Origin: Methyloversatilis sp. XJ19-49
GTDB lineage: Bacteria; Pseudomonadota; Gammaproteobacteria; Burkholderiales; Rhodocyclaceae
DNA: 64,000 nucleotides
NCBI RefSeq assembly: GCF_024580145.1
Contig: NZ_JANINI010000011.1
Span: 36,350 to 100,349, forward strand
Direction: 5' to 3'
The notes below the pieces were generated by a model. It did no database searches. It was not told the DNA's origin and was given only the letters and a program-made list of their open reading frames with translations. The translations under genes and the position numbers were made by a program. This document shows, piece after piece, positions 53,832 to 62,140 of this stretch; the first letter of the stretch is position 1, and each line of letters begins with the position of its first letter.

Positions 53832-54740
53832 TCAGTCGCTTTCGGCCCGCATCGCGAGCGCCGCTGCAGCGGCACGCGTTTCGACCCCGAGCTTTTCGTA
53901 GACGTGTTCGAGGTGCTTGTTCACGGTGCGCGGGCTCATGCCGAGGATGTCGCCGATGTCGCGGTTGGTCTTGCCCTTGGCCAGCCACGACAGCACCTCC
54001 GCTTCGCGCGGCGTCAGTTGGGCGCCAGCGATGCGGGTGCTCGATTCGCCACGGCGGCGCACATCGAGCAGCAGCATGTGCTCGCCCAGCCCGACCGCGC
54101 CCAGGCTGCGCGCGTAAAGCGAATTTTCGCCGCTTTCGCCGATCAGCTTTGCGTCGGTGCCCGGCTCGTCCGCCATGCGCGCAAGCTGGGCCAGCGACTC
54201 GCCGGGCGGCGTATCGGACGCGTCGATACCGAACTGCGCGAGGCTGTCCGCGGCCCGCGGTGAGCGCCATGCGATGCGACCGAGCGCGTCGATCACCAGC
54301 ACGCCCAGCCCGGCCACATCCACCGCCTGGCGCGCGATGCGAACGGCTCGCGCATTGCGCACGTGAGCCGACAGTCGTGCCAGCACCTCCTCGACGCGCA
54401 GCGGCTTGACCACGTAGTCGGTGCCGCCGGCGGTGAAACCTTCGACCACTTCCGCCGTGCCCGACAGGCCGGTCATGAAGATGACCGGCACATGCGACAG
54501 CCCGGGCTCTTCGCGGATCAGGCGGCAGGTTTCGAAGCCGGACAGGCCCGGCATGACCGCATCCAGAAGGATGGCGTCGGGCACGACCAGTTCGAGCCGG
54601 GCCAGCGCCGACTCGCCGTCATTGGCGATCAGCACCAGATAACCGGCCTGGGAGAGCGCCTCGCACAGGAAGCCGAGCGAATCCGGCGCGTCGTCCACCA
54701 CCAGCACGACCGGCTGATGAAATGGGGAATCATTGGACAT
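53832..54740 (-). CDS. LuxR-type response regulator (partner of the NCS1-fused kinase)
   Basis: A 302-residue regulator. The receiver domain opens VVLVVDDAPDSLGF with acceptor Asp60 (AILLDAVMPG), Thr/Lys switch residues in 'MTGLSG' and 'VVKPL'. A middle segment of about 95 residues looks PAS-like ('GLGVLVIDALGRIAWRSPRAADSL'). The C-terminal LuxR/FixJ helix-turn-helix is 'LTPREAEVLSWLAKGKTNRDIGDILGMSPRTVNKHLEHVYEKLGVETRAAA' (quoted in overlapping pieces: residues about 240-290). ATG 54740 overlaps the kinase stop (54730) by 11 bp, so the two are translated together. It should activate or repress the urt-fmdA operon. Confidence 0.9.
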   Translation of the reverse strand: MSNDSPFHQPVVLVVDDAPDSLGFLCEALSQAGYLVLIANDGESALARLELVVPDAILLDAVMPGLSGFETCRLIREEPGLSHVPVIFMTGLSGTAEVVEGFTAGGTDYVVKPLRVEEVLARLSAHVRNARAVRIARQAVDVAGLGVLVIDALGRIAWRSPRAADSLAQFGIDASDTPPGESLAQLARMADEPGTDAKLIGESGENSLYARSLGAVGLGEHMLLLDVRRRGESSTRIAGAQLTPREAEVLSWLAKGKTNRDIGDILGMSPRTVNKHLEHVYEKLGVETRAAAAALAMRAESD

Positions 54741-57700
54741 GGGCATCACGTTGCAGCAATTCGGTGAAACGGATCAGGTCAAAACCATCGATTAGCTTTC
54801 GCAGCCGGCCGCAATCTTCGCGCGCCTCGTCCGACCGTTCCGCGATGGCATCGAGCAGTGTCGCGATGCCGTTCACGTGACCGAGACGCGACAGCCTGAG
54901 CAGCGCCGAGCGTTCCTCTTCGTCCAGCGCCCGCAAGGGTACATCGCCTGCGTCGTTGCGGGATGCAACATTCAGGGATTCCGGTTCATCGACGTGCCAG
55001 GTCAGGTCGAGCGCGTCGCGCAATTGTTCCAGCAGCTCCGACTCCATGACCGGCTTGGGTACGAAGCCGGCGCAGCCGGCGTTGCGCAGCAGTTCGCTGC
55101 GGTTGTCGAATACATTGGCTGACACCATGATGACCGGAATCGGCGCCCCGGCCATGTGTTGCAGGTGGCGGGCGGTTTCCCAGCCATCCATGCCGTCCAT
55201 GTTGATGTCGAGCAGCACCACGTCGGGGCGCTGCAGCGCGACCCTTTCGAGCCCTTCGCGTCCGCTCGCCGCCTCGTCGATGCCGAAACCGAGCGGCAGC
55301 AACATGGCCGCCAGCATGTGGCGCTGCGTGGCGTCGTCGTCGATCAGCAGCACGCGCCGGCGCTCGCCGTCGTAACCGATGACCTGGCGCGTCGGTCTGA
55401 CCTTGGTCGGCACCGACAGGTATTCCGGCAGGTAGAGGCGCAGCCGGAACGTACTGCCACGACCCGGTTCGCTCTCCAGCGTCAGTTCGCCGCCCATCAG
55501 CGAAGTGAGCATGCGGCTGATGGTCAGGCCGAGACCGGCCCCGGGTTCGGCCTGACCGCGGCCCGAACTGCTGCGCTCGAACGGCACGAAGATGCGCGCA
55601 TGATCTTCCTGTGCGATGCCGGGCCCGGTATCGGCCACTTCGAATCGCGCCACTTCCATGCGGTAGTCGATGCGCAGCACCACTTCGCCGCGCGACGTGA
55701 ATTTCACCGCATTGGCCAGCAGGTTGATCAGCACCTGGCGTAGCCGCTTCACGTCCACCCGCACGTAGTCGGGCATGCGGCCGGTGGTTTCGATGCGAAA
55801 GCGCAGACCCTTGCGCACTGCCTGAGGCTCGAACATCTTTGCCAGATCATCGAGCAGTTCGCGCATCGGCATCGGTGACGGATCGAGCCGCAGCTTGCCG
55901 GCTTCGATGCGGGCGAGGTCGAGCAGGCCGTCGATCAGCCCCAGCAGGTGTTCGCCGCTGCGCAGGATGGTGCCGAGCGCGCGCCGTTGGGTATCGATCT
56001 GGGTCAGCGCACCCGTCGCTGGCGCGCCTTTGGCAGCGCCAGCCTGCGCAAGCGATCCCTGTCCAAGCTCGCGCAGCAGGATCTGCGCATAGCCGAGAAT
56101 GCTGTTCAGCGGCGTGCGCAGTTCGTGACTGATGCCGGTCACATAGCGCGTTTTCGCGAGGTTGGCTGATTCGGCGGAATCCTTCGCCTTCTGCAAGGCG
56201 AGGTCCGTCTTGCGGTGGGCGTCCACCTCTCGCATCAGCAGCTGGTTCTGCCGGTTCGACTCGTCCTGCGCCAGGCGCCGGCTTTCGGAGCCGAGCACGA
56301 TCCACCATGCGCACACCGCGCACAGCAGCACCAGCAGCGCGAAAGTCTTGAGCAAGCTCAGCAGCAGGGATTCGCGCGCCGACGCGTACAGATCCGCAAC
56401 CACCGCCTCCTGGTAATACACGACGCCAAAGATGACCGCCAGCAGCGCAGTCAACGACAGGAACACGACCAGGAAGTGGCCGATCCGGAAATTGACCCGG
56501 TGCGCCAGCCGCATCGGCAGGATGGCGTCGAGCACGGCACGCAGCTGGTCGGCAGCGCTCGCGTCGGTCTTGCAGCGGTCGTGGCAGCGCGATTCCAGCG
56601 TGCAGCACAGTGAGCAGATCGGCTGCCCGTAGGCCGGACAGTAGGCCATGTCTTCCGATTCGAAGCTGTTCTCGCAGACGTGACAGGTCACGGACTGACC
56701 CGGACGCCACTGCATCGTGCTGCGCCGTGCGATGTAGTAGCGGCCGCGCGTCGCCCAGGCGATCAGCGGCGCAATGACGAAGGCGGTGGCGAGCGAAATG
56801 ATCGGCGAGAACGCCTGCGCCGCATCGCCCATCCAGCCGGTGTAGGCCAGCACCGACACGACGGTGGCGATCGCCATCGACCCCAGCCCGACCGGATTGA
56901 TTTCATACAGATGGGCGCGCTTGAATTCGATGTGCGACGGCGACAGGCCGAGCGGCTTGTTCACCACGAGGTCGGCCACCAGTGCGCCGACCCACGCGAT
57001 GGCGAGGTTGGCGTACAGACCCAGCACGTGCTCCAGCGCCTCGAACACGCCTAGCAGCATCAGCAGCAGGGCGATCACCACATTGAATACCAGCCATACG
57101 ACGCGGCCCGGGTGGCTATGCGTCAGCCGGGCGAAGAAATTCGACCAGGCGAGCGATCCGGCGTAGGCGTTGGTCACATTGATTTTGAGTTGCGACACGA
57201 TGACGAAGACGACGGTCACCGCCAGCACGACCGCCGGAGAATCGAACACATAGCCGTAGCCGGCCAGATACATCTGCGTCGGTTCGAGCGCACGGTCGGC
57301 CGGCACCATGGCCTGCAGCGCGAGAAAGGCGAGAAAGGCGCCGCCCAGCATCTTGACCATGCCGGGCACGATCCAGCCCGGGCCTGCAATCAGCACGGCC
57401 GCCCACCAGCGGTAGCGGTTCTCGCGGCTCTTTTCCGGCAGGAAGCGCAGGTAATCCACCTGTTCGCCGATCTGCACCACCAGCGAAATGGCCACGGTGG
57501 AGGCGGCACCGAACATCAGCCAGTCGAAGTCGCTGTTGCCGGACGTACGGCCACTCATGCTTGTGAAATCGCGAAACATTTCCGGCGCCTGCAGCCACAC
57601 GGCGATGTAAGGCAGCACCAGCAGCACGATCCACACCGGCTGCGTCCACAGCTGGATGCGGCTGATCAGCGTCACGCCGTGGATCACCAGCGGAATCACC

Positions 57701-58179
57701 ACCACCGCGCACAGCAGATAGGCCCACGCGAGCGGCATGCCGAAATACAGCTCGAACGCCAGCGCCATGATGGCCGCCTCGATGGCGAAGAAGATGAAGG
57801 TGAAGCTGGCGTAGACGAGCGAGGTGATCGTCGAGCCCAGATAGCCGAAGCCGGCGCCGCGCGTCAGCAGATCCATATCGACGCCGTACTTGGCGGCGCA
57901 GTAGCTGATGGGCAGGCCGGTCAGGAAGGTGATCAGGCCGACGAACAGGATGGCCCACAGTGCATTCGTGAAGCCGTAGTTCAGCGCAATTGCGCCGCCG
58001 ATGGCTTCCAGCGCGAGAAAGGACACTGCACCGAAGGCGGTGTTGGCGACCCGCCATTCCGACCATTTGCGGAAGCTGCGCGGCGTGTAGCGCAGCGCAT
58101 AGTCCTCGAGCGTTTCGGTAGCGACCCAGGTGTTGTAGTCGCGACGGATCTTGAAAATCTGCTGGGTGGCTTCTGACAT
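54730..58179 (-). CDS. NCS1 permease-like / hybrid histidine kinase fusion sensor
   Basis: A 1149-residue fusion. Residues 1-480 are an NCS1 (purine-cytosine permease-like) transporter with about twelve helices ('FLTGLPISYCAAKYGVDMDLLTRGAGFGYLGS', 'INVTNAYAGSLAWSNFFARLTHSH'). Residues 499-536 are a Cys cluster (C499, C502, C514, C522, C525, C526, C532, C536). Two more helices follow (about 568-590 and 608-630). The kinase has the H-box TGISHELRTPLNS with His685, an N-box near 820 and a G-box 'AGLGLTISRM'. A receiver has Asp991 (LLDINMDGMDG). A tail of about 80 residues lacks a clear Hpt. ATG 58179 was chosen because it opens the NCS1-like region; an upstream frame to 58434 has no homology. 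Divergent from urtA. Confidence 0.88.
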   Translation of the reverse strand: MSEATQQIFKIRRDYNTWVATETLEDYALRYTPRSFRKWSEWRVANTAFGAVSFLALEAIGGAIALNYGFTNALWAILFVGLITFLTGLPISYCAAKYGVDMDLLTRGAGFGYLGSTITSLVYASFTFIFFAIEAAIMALAFELYFGMPLAWAYLLCAVVVIPLVIHGVTLISRIQLWTQPVWIVLLVLPYIAVWLQAPEMFRDFTSMSGRTSGNSDFDWLMFGAASTVAISLVVQIGEQVDYLRFLPEKSRENRYRWWAAVLIAGPGWIVPGMVKMLGGAFLAFLALQAMVPADRALEPTQMYLAGYGYVFDSPAVVLAVTVVFVIVSQLKINVTNAYAGSLAWSNFFARLTHSHPGRVVWLVFNVVIALLLMLLGVFEALEHVLGLYANLAIAWVGALVADLVVNKPLGLSPSHIEFKRAHLYEINPVGLGSMAIATVVSVLAYTGWMGDAAQAFSPIISLATAFVIAPLIAWATRGRYYIARRSTMQWRPGQSVTCHVCENSFESEDMAYCPAYGQPICSLCCTLESRCHDRCKTDASAADQLRAVLDAILPMRLAHRVNFRIGHFLVVFLSLTALLAVIFGVVYYQEAVVADLYASARESLLLSLLKTFALLVLLCAVCAWWIVLGSESRRLAQDESNRQNQLLMREVDAHRKTDLALQKAKDSAESANLAKTRYVTGISHELRTPLNSILGYAQILLRELGQGSLAQAGAAKGAPATGALTQIDTQRRALGTILRSGEHLLGLIDGLLDLARIEAGKLRLDPSPMPMRELLDDLAKMFEPQAVRKGLRFRIETTGRMPDYVRVDVKRLRQVLINLLANAVKFTSRGEVVLRIDYRMEVARFEVADTGPGIAQEDHARIFVPFERSSSGRGQAEPGAGLGLTISRMLTSLMGGELTLESEPGRGSTFRLRLYLPEYLSVPTKVRPTRQVIGYDGERRRVLLIDDDATQRHMLAAMLLPLGFGIDEAASGREGLERVALQRPDVVLLDINMDGMDGWETARHLQHMAGAPIPVIMVSANVFDNRSELLRNAGCAGFVPKPVMESELLEQLRDALDLTWHVDEPESLNVASRNDAGDVPLRALDEEERSALLRLSRLGHVNGIATLLDAIAERSDEAREDCGRLRKLIDGFDLIRFTELLQRDAHVQ

Positions 58180-58358
58180 CGGATCGGGCGGCTGGGGGTC
58201 TGCCCGACGCATGCAAGAAACGCTCCGGGCAAGGTGCACGAGCACCTGCCCGGAGAACAAGGTACAGCTTCCCTCCACGCCGCCGAAAGCGCACCAGAAC
58301 AGTGCATGAGCCACTTGGTGGTGCAGTGCGTCAGCGCAGGACTTCACCTTAGCACCGA

Positions 58359-58388
58359 ACGCTGCGCATCCCGAGTGTTGCGCAGCGT
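58359..58388. promoter_or_regulatory. 30-bp dyad in the kinase-urtA region
   Basis: ACGCTGCGCA (58359-58368) and TGCGCAGCGT (58379-58388) are exact complements with a 10-bp centre, one helical turn apart. This suits binding by a dimeric regulator; a hairpin role is also possible. Confidence 0.55.
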
Positions 58389-58394
58389 ACTCAC

Positions 58395-58412
58395 ATACGT
58401 CGATTGACGTAT
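58395..58412. promoter_or_regulatory. 18-bp dyad, candidate LuxR-type operator
   Basis: ATACGTC-GATT-GACGTAT: perfect 7-bp arms with a 4-bp centre, immediately downstream of the 30-bp dyad. Short dyads like this are typical LuxR/FixJ-type regulator sites. Confidence 0.55.
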
Positions 58413-58460
58413 TCCGGCTACGCACCCCCGGCAACTACTTTTCGGACCGCAGCGACCGGT

Positions 58461-58474
58461 TGCGGTGCACCGCA
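58461..58474. promoter_or_regulatory. 14-bp palindrome upstream of urtA
   Basis: TGCGGTGCACCGCA is a perfect palindrome without spacer, 72 bp upstream of the urtA start. It resembles parts of NtrC sites (GGTGCA) but does not match the consensus spacing. Confidence 0.4.
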
Positions 58475-58545
58475 CAAAAGTGAATCAACGGCCAATACCG
58501 GATCGCCTGAAGCTCCCCAACCCGTCCCCGCTCAGGAGAAAAGAT

Positions 58546-59820
58546 ATGGCTGACAAGAAAGACCCGATCCAGACGCCGCTTACCGACGAACAGCGCCGCA
58601 AGGTGCTGATGGGCATGGCCGCGATGCCTGCGATGATGATGCCCGGCATGGCGCTGGCCCAGGCTGCGCAGTTCCCGACGGCCAAGGTGAACACCAGCAA
58701 GCTGGCGGTGACGGATACCGAGGTCGTCGTGGGTCAGCTGCATTCGGCGACCGGCACCATGGCCATTTCCGAAACCGGTTCGATCCAGGCCGAACAGCTG
58801 GCGATCGACCAGATCAATGCGATGGGCGGCGTGCTCGGCCGCAAGATCCGCGTGATCAAGGAAGACGGCGCATCCGACTGGCCGACCTTTGCCGAGAAAT
58901 CGAAGAAGCTGCTGGTGCAGGACAAGGTCGCATGCGTGTTCGGCTGCTGGACGTCGGCTTCGCGCAAGGCGGTGCTGCCGATCTTCGAAAAAGAGAACGG
59001 CATGCTGTACTACCCGACGTTCTACGAAGGACTGGAACAGTCGAAGAACGTGATCTACACGGGTCAGGAAGCCACGCAGCAGATCCTGTACGGCCTCGAC
59101 TGGGCAGCGAAGGAGAAGAAGGCCAAGACCTTCTTCCTGGTCGGTTCGGACTACATCTGGCCGCGCACCTCGATGAAGATCGCGCGCAAGCACATCGAAT
59201 CCGTTGCCAAGCTGGGCAAGGTCGCCGGCGAAGAGTACTACCCGCTCGGCCACACCAATTTCAACTCGCTGATCAACAAGATCAAGCTGGCCAAGCCGGA
59301 CTGCATCTTCGCTGCCGTGGTCGGCGGCTCGAACGTTGCCTTCTACAAGCAGCTGAAGGCCGCCGGCATCACGGCGGACAAGCAGTTCCTGCTGACCATT
59401 TCGGTGACCGAAGACGAAGTGCTGGGCATCGGCGGTGAAAACATCGCCGGCTTCTACTCGTCGATGAAGTACTTCCAGTCGCTCGACAATGCCAACAACA
59501 AGGCTTTCGTCGAGGCATTCAAGAAGGCCTACGGTCCGAAGTCGGTGATCGGCGACGTGACCCAGGCCGGCTATCTCGGCCCGTGGATCTGGAAGGCGAC
59601 GGTCGAGAAGGCGGGCAGTTTCGATGTCGACAAGATCGCCGCCGCCTCCGGTGGCATCGAGTTGAAGACCGCGCCCGAAGGCTACGTGAAGGTGCATGAA
59701 AACCATCACCTGTGGAGCAAGGCGCGCATCGGCCAGGCGCAACTCGACGGCCAGTTCAAGGTGGTCGCCGAGTCGCCCGAACTGATCGAACCGAACCCCT
59801 TCCCCAAGGGTTACCAGTAA
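58546..59820 (+). CDS. urtA: Urea/short-chain amide ABC transporter substrate-binding protein
   Basis: A 424-residue periplasmic binding protein of the UrtA/FmdD type. ATG 58546 follows AGGAG at 58534-58538. A signal-type N-terminus (VLMGMAAMPAMMMPGMALA) follows a polar stretch of about 20 residues. The mature fold shows UrtA hallmarks: 'VGQLHSATGTMAISETGSIQAEQLAIDQINAMGGVLGR', 'VACVFGCWTSASRKAVLPIFE', 'GLLYYPTFYEG'-like (NGMLYYPTFYEGLEQS) and 'GSDYIWPRTSMKIARKHIE'. The family binds urea or small amides. With formamidase in the operon, an amide such as formamide or acetamide is likely, urea also possible. A 14-bp hairpin follows the gene. Confidence 0.93.
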   Translation: MADKKDPIQTPLTDEQRRKVLMGMAAMPAMMMPGMALAQAAQFPTAKVNTSKLAVTDTEVVVGQLHSATGTMAISETGSIQAEQLAIDQINAMGGVLGRKIRVIKEDGASDWPTFAEKSKKLLVQDKVACVFGCWTSASRKAVLPIFEKENGMLYYPTFYEGLEQSKNVIYTGQEATQQILYGLDWAAKEKKAKTFFLVGSDYIWPRTSMKIARKHIESVAKLGKVAGEEYYPLGHTNFNSLINKIKLAKPDCIFAAVVGGSNVAFYKQLKAAGITADKQFLLTISVTEDEVLGIGGENIAGFYSSMKYFQSLDNANNKAFVEAFKKAYGPKSVIGDVTQAGYLGPWIWKATVEKAGSFDVDKIAAASGGIELKTAPEGYVKVHENHHLWSKARIGQAQLDGQFKVVAESPELIEPNPFPKGYQ

Positions 59821-59830
59821 GCCGGACGGT

Positions 59831-59864
59831 CCGGGGTCCGTGCGTCTCCTCGCACGGGCTCCGG
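59831..59864 (+). terminator. Hairpin between urtA and urtB
   Basis: CCGGGGTCCGTGCG (59831-59844) pairs with CGCACGGGCTCCGG (59851-59864), 14 bp with two G-U pairs and a 6-nt loop. Hairpins after the binding-protein gene commonly raise its mRNA level over the permease genes by partial termination or 3' protection. Confidence 0.7.
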
Positions 59865-59941
59865 CCCCGCCCAGGACGTATCCACAAGCGTTCATCGGCC
59901 CACGACCTTCATTTGTGAATACCCCCTAGCCGGAGATCACC

Positions 59942-60856
59942 ATGTCACTGACCGACATCATGAACATCACCCTGATGCAGGGTTTCGCAGGCCTCAGCCT
60001 GTTTTCGGTGCTGCTGCTGATGGGCCTCGGGCTGGCCATCATCTTCGGCCAGATGGGCGTGATCAACATGGCGCATGGCGAATTCATGACCATCGGCGCC
60101 TACACGATCTACATGTTTTCCTCGCTGACCGAGACCTTCCTGCCGGGTTTCGCGTCGATGTACTTCCCGTTTGCCATCGTGGCGGCATTCTGCATCGCCT
60201 TCGTCTTCGGCTGGTTCATCGAGTGGGCGCTGATACGACACCTGTACAAGCGTCCGCTCGACACGCTGCTCGCCACCTGGGGCCTGTCGCTGGCCATGCA
60301 GCAGACCTTCCGTTCGACCTTCGGCGCACGTGAAGTGAGTCCGACGCTGCCCGACTGGCTGCTCGGCTCCTGGGCACCGGCAGAAGGCCTCGACATCCCG
60401 ATCAATGGTCTGTTCGTGCTCGCGCTGACCGCACTGGTGACCGGCGGCGTACTGCTCGCCCTGTACCGCTCGCGCTGGGGCTTGCGTGTGCGTGCCACGG
60501 TTGCCAACCGCCCGATGGCCAACGCCACCGGCATCAACACCAGCCGCACCGACCGTCTGACATTCGCCATCGGTTGCGGCATCGCCGGCGTCGCCGGAGC
60601 GGCCTTCACGACGATCGGCTCGACCGGTCCGACCAGCGGTTCGCTGTACATCGTCGATGCCTTCCTGGTGGTGACCTTCGGCGGCGCAGGCAGCCTGCTC
60701 GGCACCGTGGCTTCGGCTTTCGGAATCGCCCAGACGCAATCGATCGCCGAGTTCTTCATGACCGGCTCGATGGCCAAGGTGCTCACGCTGATGATGATCG
60801 TGACCATCCTGATGCTGCGTCCGCAAGGCCTCTTTGCTTCGAAGATCCGCCGCTGA
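59942..60856 (+). CDS. urtB: Amide/urea ABC transporter permease UrtB
   Basis: A 304-residue inner-membrane permease of the branched-chain (LivH) type: 'GLSLFSVLLLMGLGLAIIFGQMGVINMAHGEFMTIGAY' with the hallmark NMAHGEF, 'DTLLATWGLSLAMQQTFRSTFGAREVSP', 'NRPMANATGINTSRTDRLTFAIGCGIAGVAGA', 'GSLYIVDAFLVVTFGGAGSLLGT'. It lacks the long periplasmic N-domain of some UrtB proteins, as in the Methylophilus FmdE type. It follows urtA by 121 bp with a hairpin between. Confidence 0.92.
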   Translation: MSLTDIMNITLMQGFAGLSLFSVLLLMGLGLAIIFGQMGVINMAHGEFMTIGAYTIYMFSSLTETFLPGFASMYFPFAIVAAFCIAFVFGWFIEWALIRHLYKRPLDTLLATWGLSLAMQQTFRSTFGAREVSPTLPDWLLGSWAPAEGLDIPINGLFVLALTALVTGGVLLALYRSRWGLRVRATVANRPMANATGINTSRTDRLTFAIGCGIAGVAGAAFTTIGSTGPTSGSLYIVDAFLVVTFGGAGSLLGTVASAFGIAQTQSIAEFFMTGSMAKVLTLMMIVTILMLRPQGLFASKIRR

Positions 60857-60905
60857 GTCCGGCTGCGCTCCGACCCCCGAATACCCACGATCCAAGGAGA
60901 ACCCA

Positions 60906-62123
60906 ATGGACTCAATCAAGAGCTGGCTGGCACGTAGCGGAATGGGAAGCGTGCTGATACTGGCGCTGATCATCATCGTCGTGTTCCCGCTGACGATGGA
61001 CCTGTTCCGCCTGAACCTGGTCGGCAAATACCTCACCTACGCCTTCGTCGCCGTCGGCCTGGTCATGCTGTGGGGCTACGGCGGCGTGCTCAGCCTCGGC
61101 CAGGGCGTGTTCTTCGGCCTCGGCGGCTACATGATGGCGATGTTCATGAAGCTGGAGGCATCCGACCCGGAAACCACCAAGATCCAGAGCACGCCGGGCA
61201 TTCCGGACTTCATGGACTGGAACCAGATCACCGAGCTGCCGCTGTGGTGGGAGCCGTTCCGACACCTGCCGCTGGCGTTGCTGGCGGTATTGCTGATCCC
61301 CACGCTGCTGGCCTTCATCATCAGTTTCGCGATGTTCCGGCGCCGGGTCGGCGGCGTGTATTTCGCCATCATCACGCAGGCGGTCTGCCTGATCCTGACC
61401 GTGCTCATCGTCGGCCAGCAGGGCTACACCGGCGGTGTCAATGGCATCACCGACCTGAAGACCATCCTCGGCTGGGACACGCGGACCGACGAAGCCAAGT
61501 ACATCCTGTACTTCGTCAATGCCGGACTGCTGATCGCCTCCATCCTGCTGTGCCGCTGGATCCAGCTTAGCAAGCTCGGCACGCTGCTGCTGGCGATGCG
61601 CGACAAGGAAGACCGCGTGCGCTTCTCCGGCTACGACGTGTCGATGTTCAAGGTGTTCGCCTTCTGCCTCGCCGCGATGCTGTCGGCAATCGGCGGCGCG
61701 ATGTTCGTGCTTCAGGTCGGCTTCATGTCGCCGTCGCTGGTCGGCATCGTGCCGTCGATCGAAATGGTCATCTTCGCGGCGGTCGGCGGCCGCATGTCGC
61801 TGGTCGGTGCGGTGTATGGCGCGCTGCTGGTCAATTTCGGCAAGACCTACTTTTCCGAAAGCTTTCCCGACCTGTGGCTGTTCCTGATGGCTGCGCTGTT
61901 CATCGGCGTCGTGCTCGCCTTCCCGAACGGACTGGCCGGCCTGTACGAAAGCCACGTCAAGCCGCGCCTGGGCAAGCGCAAGGACAAGCCCGCTGCCGGC
62001 ACCGACAGCACACCGTCGTCCGACGCCCCGCCCGCCACCCCGCTGCACAGCGGCGCTCCGCACGGCGGCAAGCCGCTGGCCCGCACCGCACTGCCTGACG
62101 GCGTGCAGGGCACATCCGCCTGA
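60906..62123 (+). CDS. urtC: Amide/urea ABC transporter permease UrtC
   Basis: A 405-residue LivM-type permease; ATG 60906 follows AAGGAGA at 60894-60900. About nine or ten helices, with 'LGQGVFFGLGGYMMAMFMKLEAS' and 'DKEDRVRFSGYDVSMFKVFAFCLAAMLSAIGGAMFVLQVGF' as family marks. The last ~45 residues (after 'YESHVKPRLGKRKD') form a Pro/Ala/Gly/His-rich tail not needed for transport, likely cytoplasmic. It pairs with UrtB to form the channel. Confidence 0.92.
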   Translation: MDSIKSWLARSGMGSVLILALIIIVVFPLTMDLFRLNLVGKYLTYAFVAVGLVMLWGYGGVLSLGQGVFFGLGGYMMAMFMKLEASDPETTKIQSTPGIPDFMDWNQITELPLWWEPFRHLPLALLAVLLIPTLLAFIISFAMFRRRVGGVYFAIITQAVCLILTVLIVGQQGYTGGVNGITDLKTILGWDTRTDEAKYILYFVNAGLLIASILLCRWIQLSKLGTLLLAMRDKEDRVRFSGYDVSMFKVFAFCLAAMLSAIGGAMFVLQVGFMSPSLVGIVPSIEMVIFAAVGGRMSLVGAVYGALLVNFGKTYFSESFPDLWLFLMAALFIGVVLAFPNGLAGLYESHVKPRLGKRKDKPAAGTDSTPSSDAPPATPLHSGAPHGGKPLARTALPDGVQGTSA

Positions 62124-62140
62124 TCCGAACGGAGACCGAC

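Larger units (their letters stand above)
58180..58545. promoter_or_regulatory. Divergent control region between the sensor kinase gene and urtA
   Basis: No gene. The region contains three perfect dyads (58359-58388, 58395-58412, 58461-58474), all more than 70 bp from urtA's ribosome site AGGAG (58534-58538). I looked for a sigma-54 -24/-12 element (GG-N10-GC) for nitrogen control and saw no good one. The region should carry promoters in both directions. Confidence 0.6.

Noticed and set aside
58180-58545. Possible sigma-54 promoter for urtA
   Set aside because: Nitrogen genes often have one, but no GG-N10-GC element with acceptable flanks was found on the plus strand.
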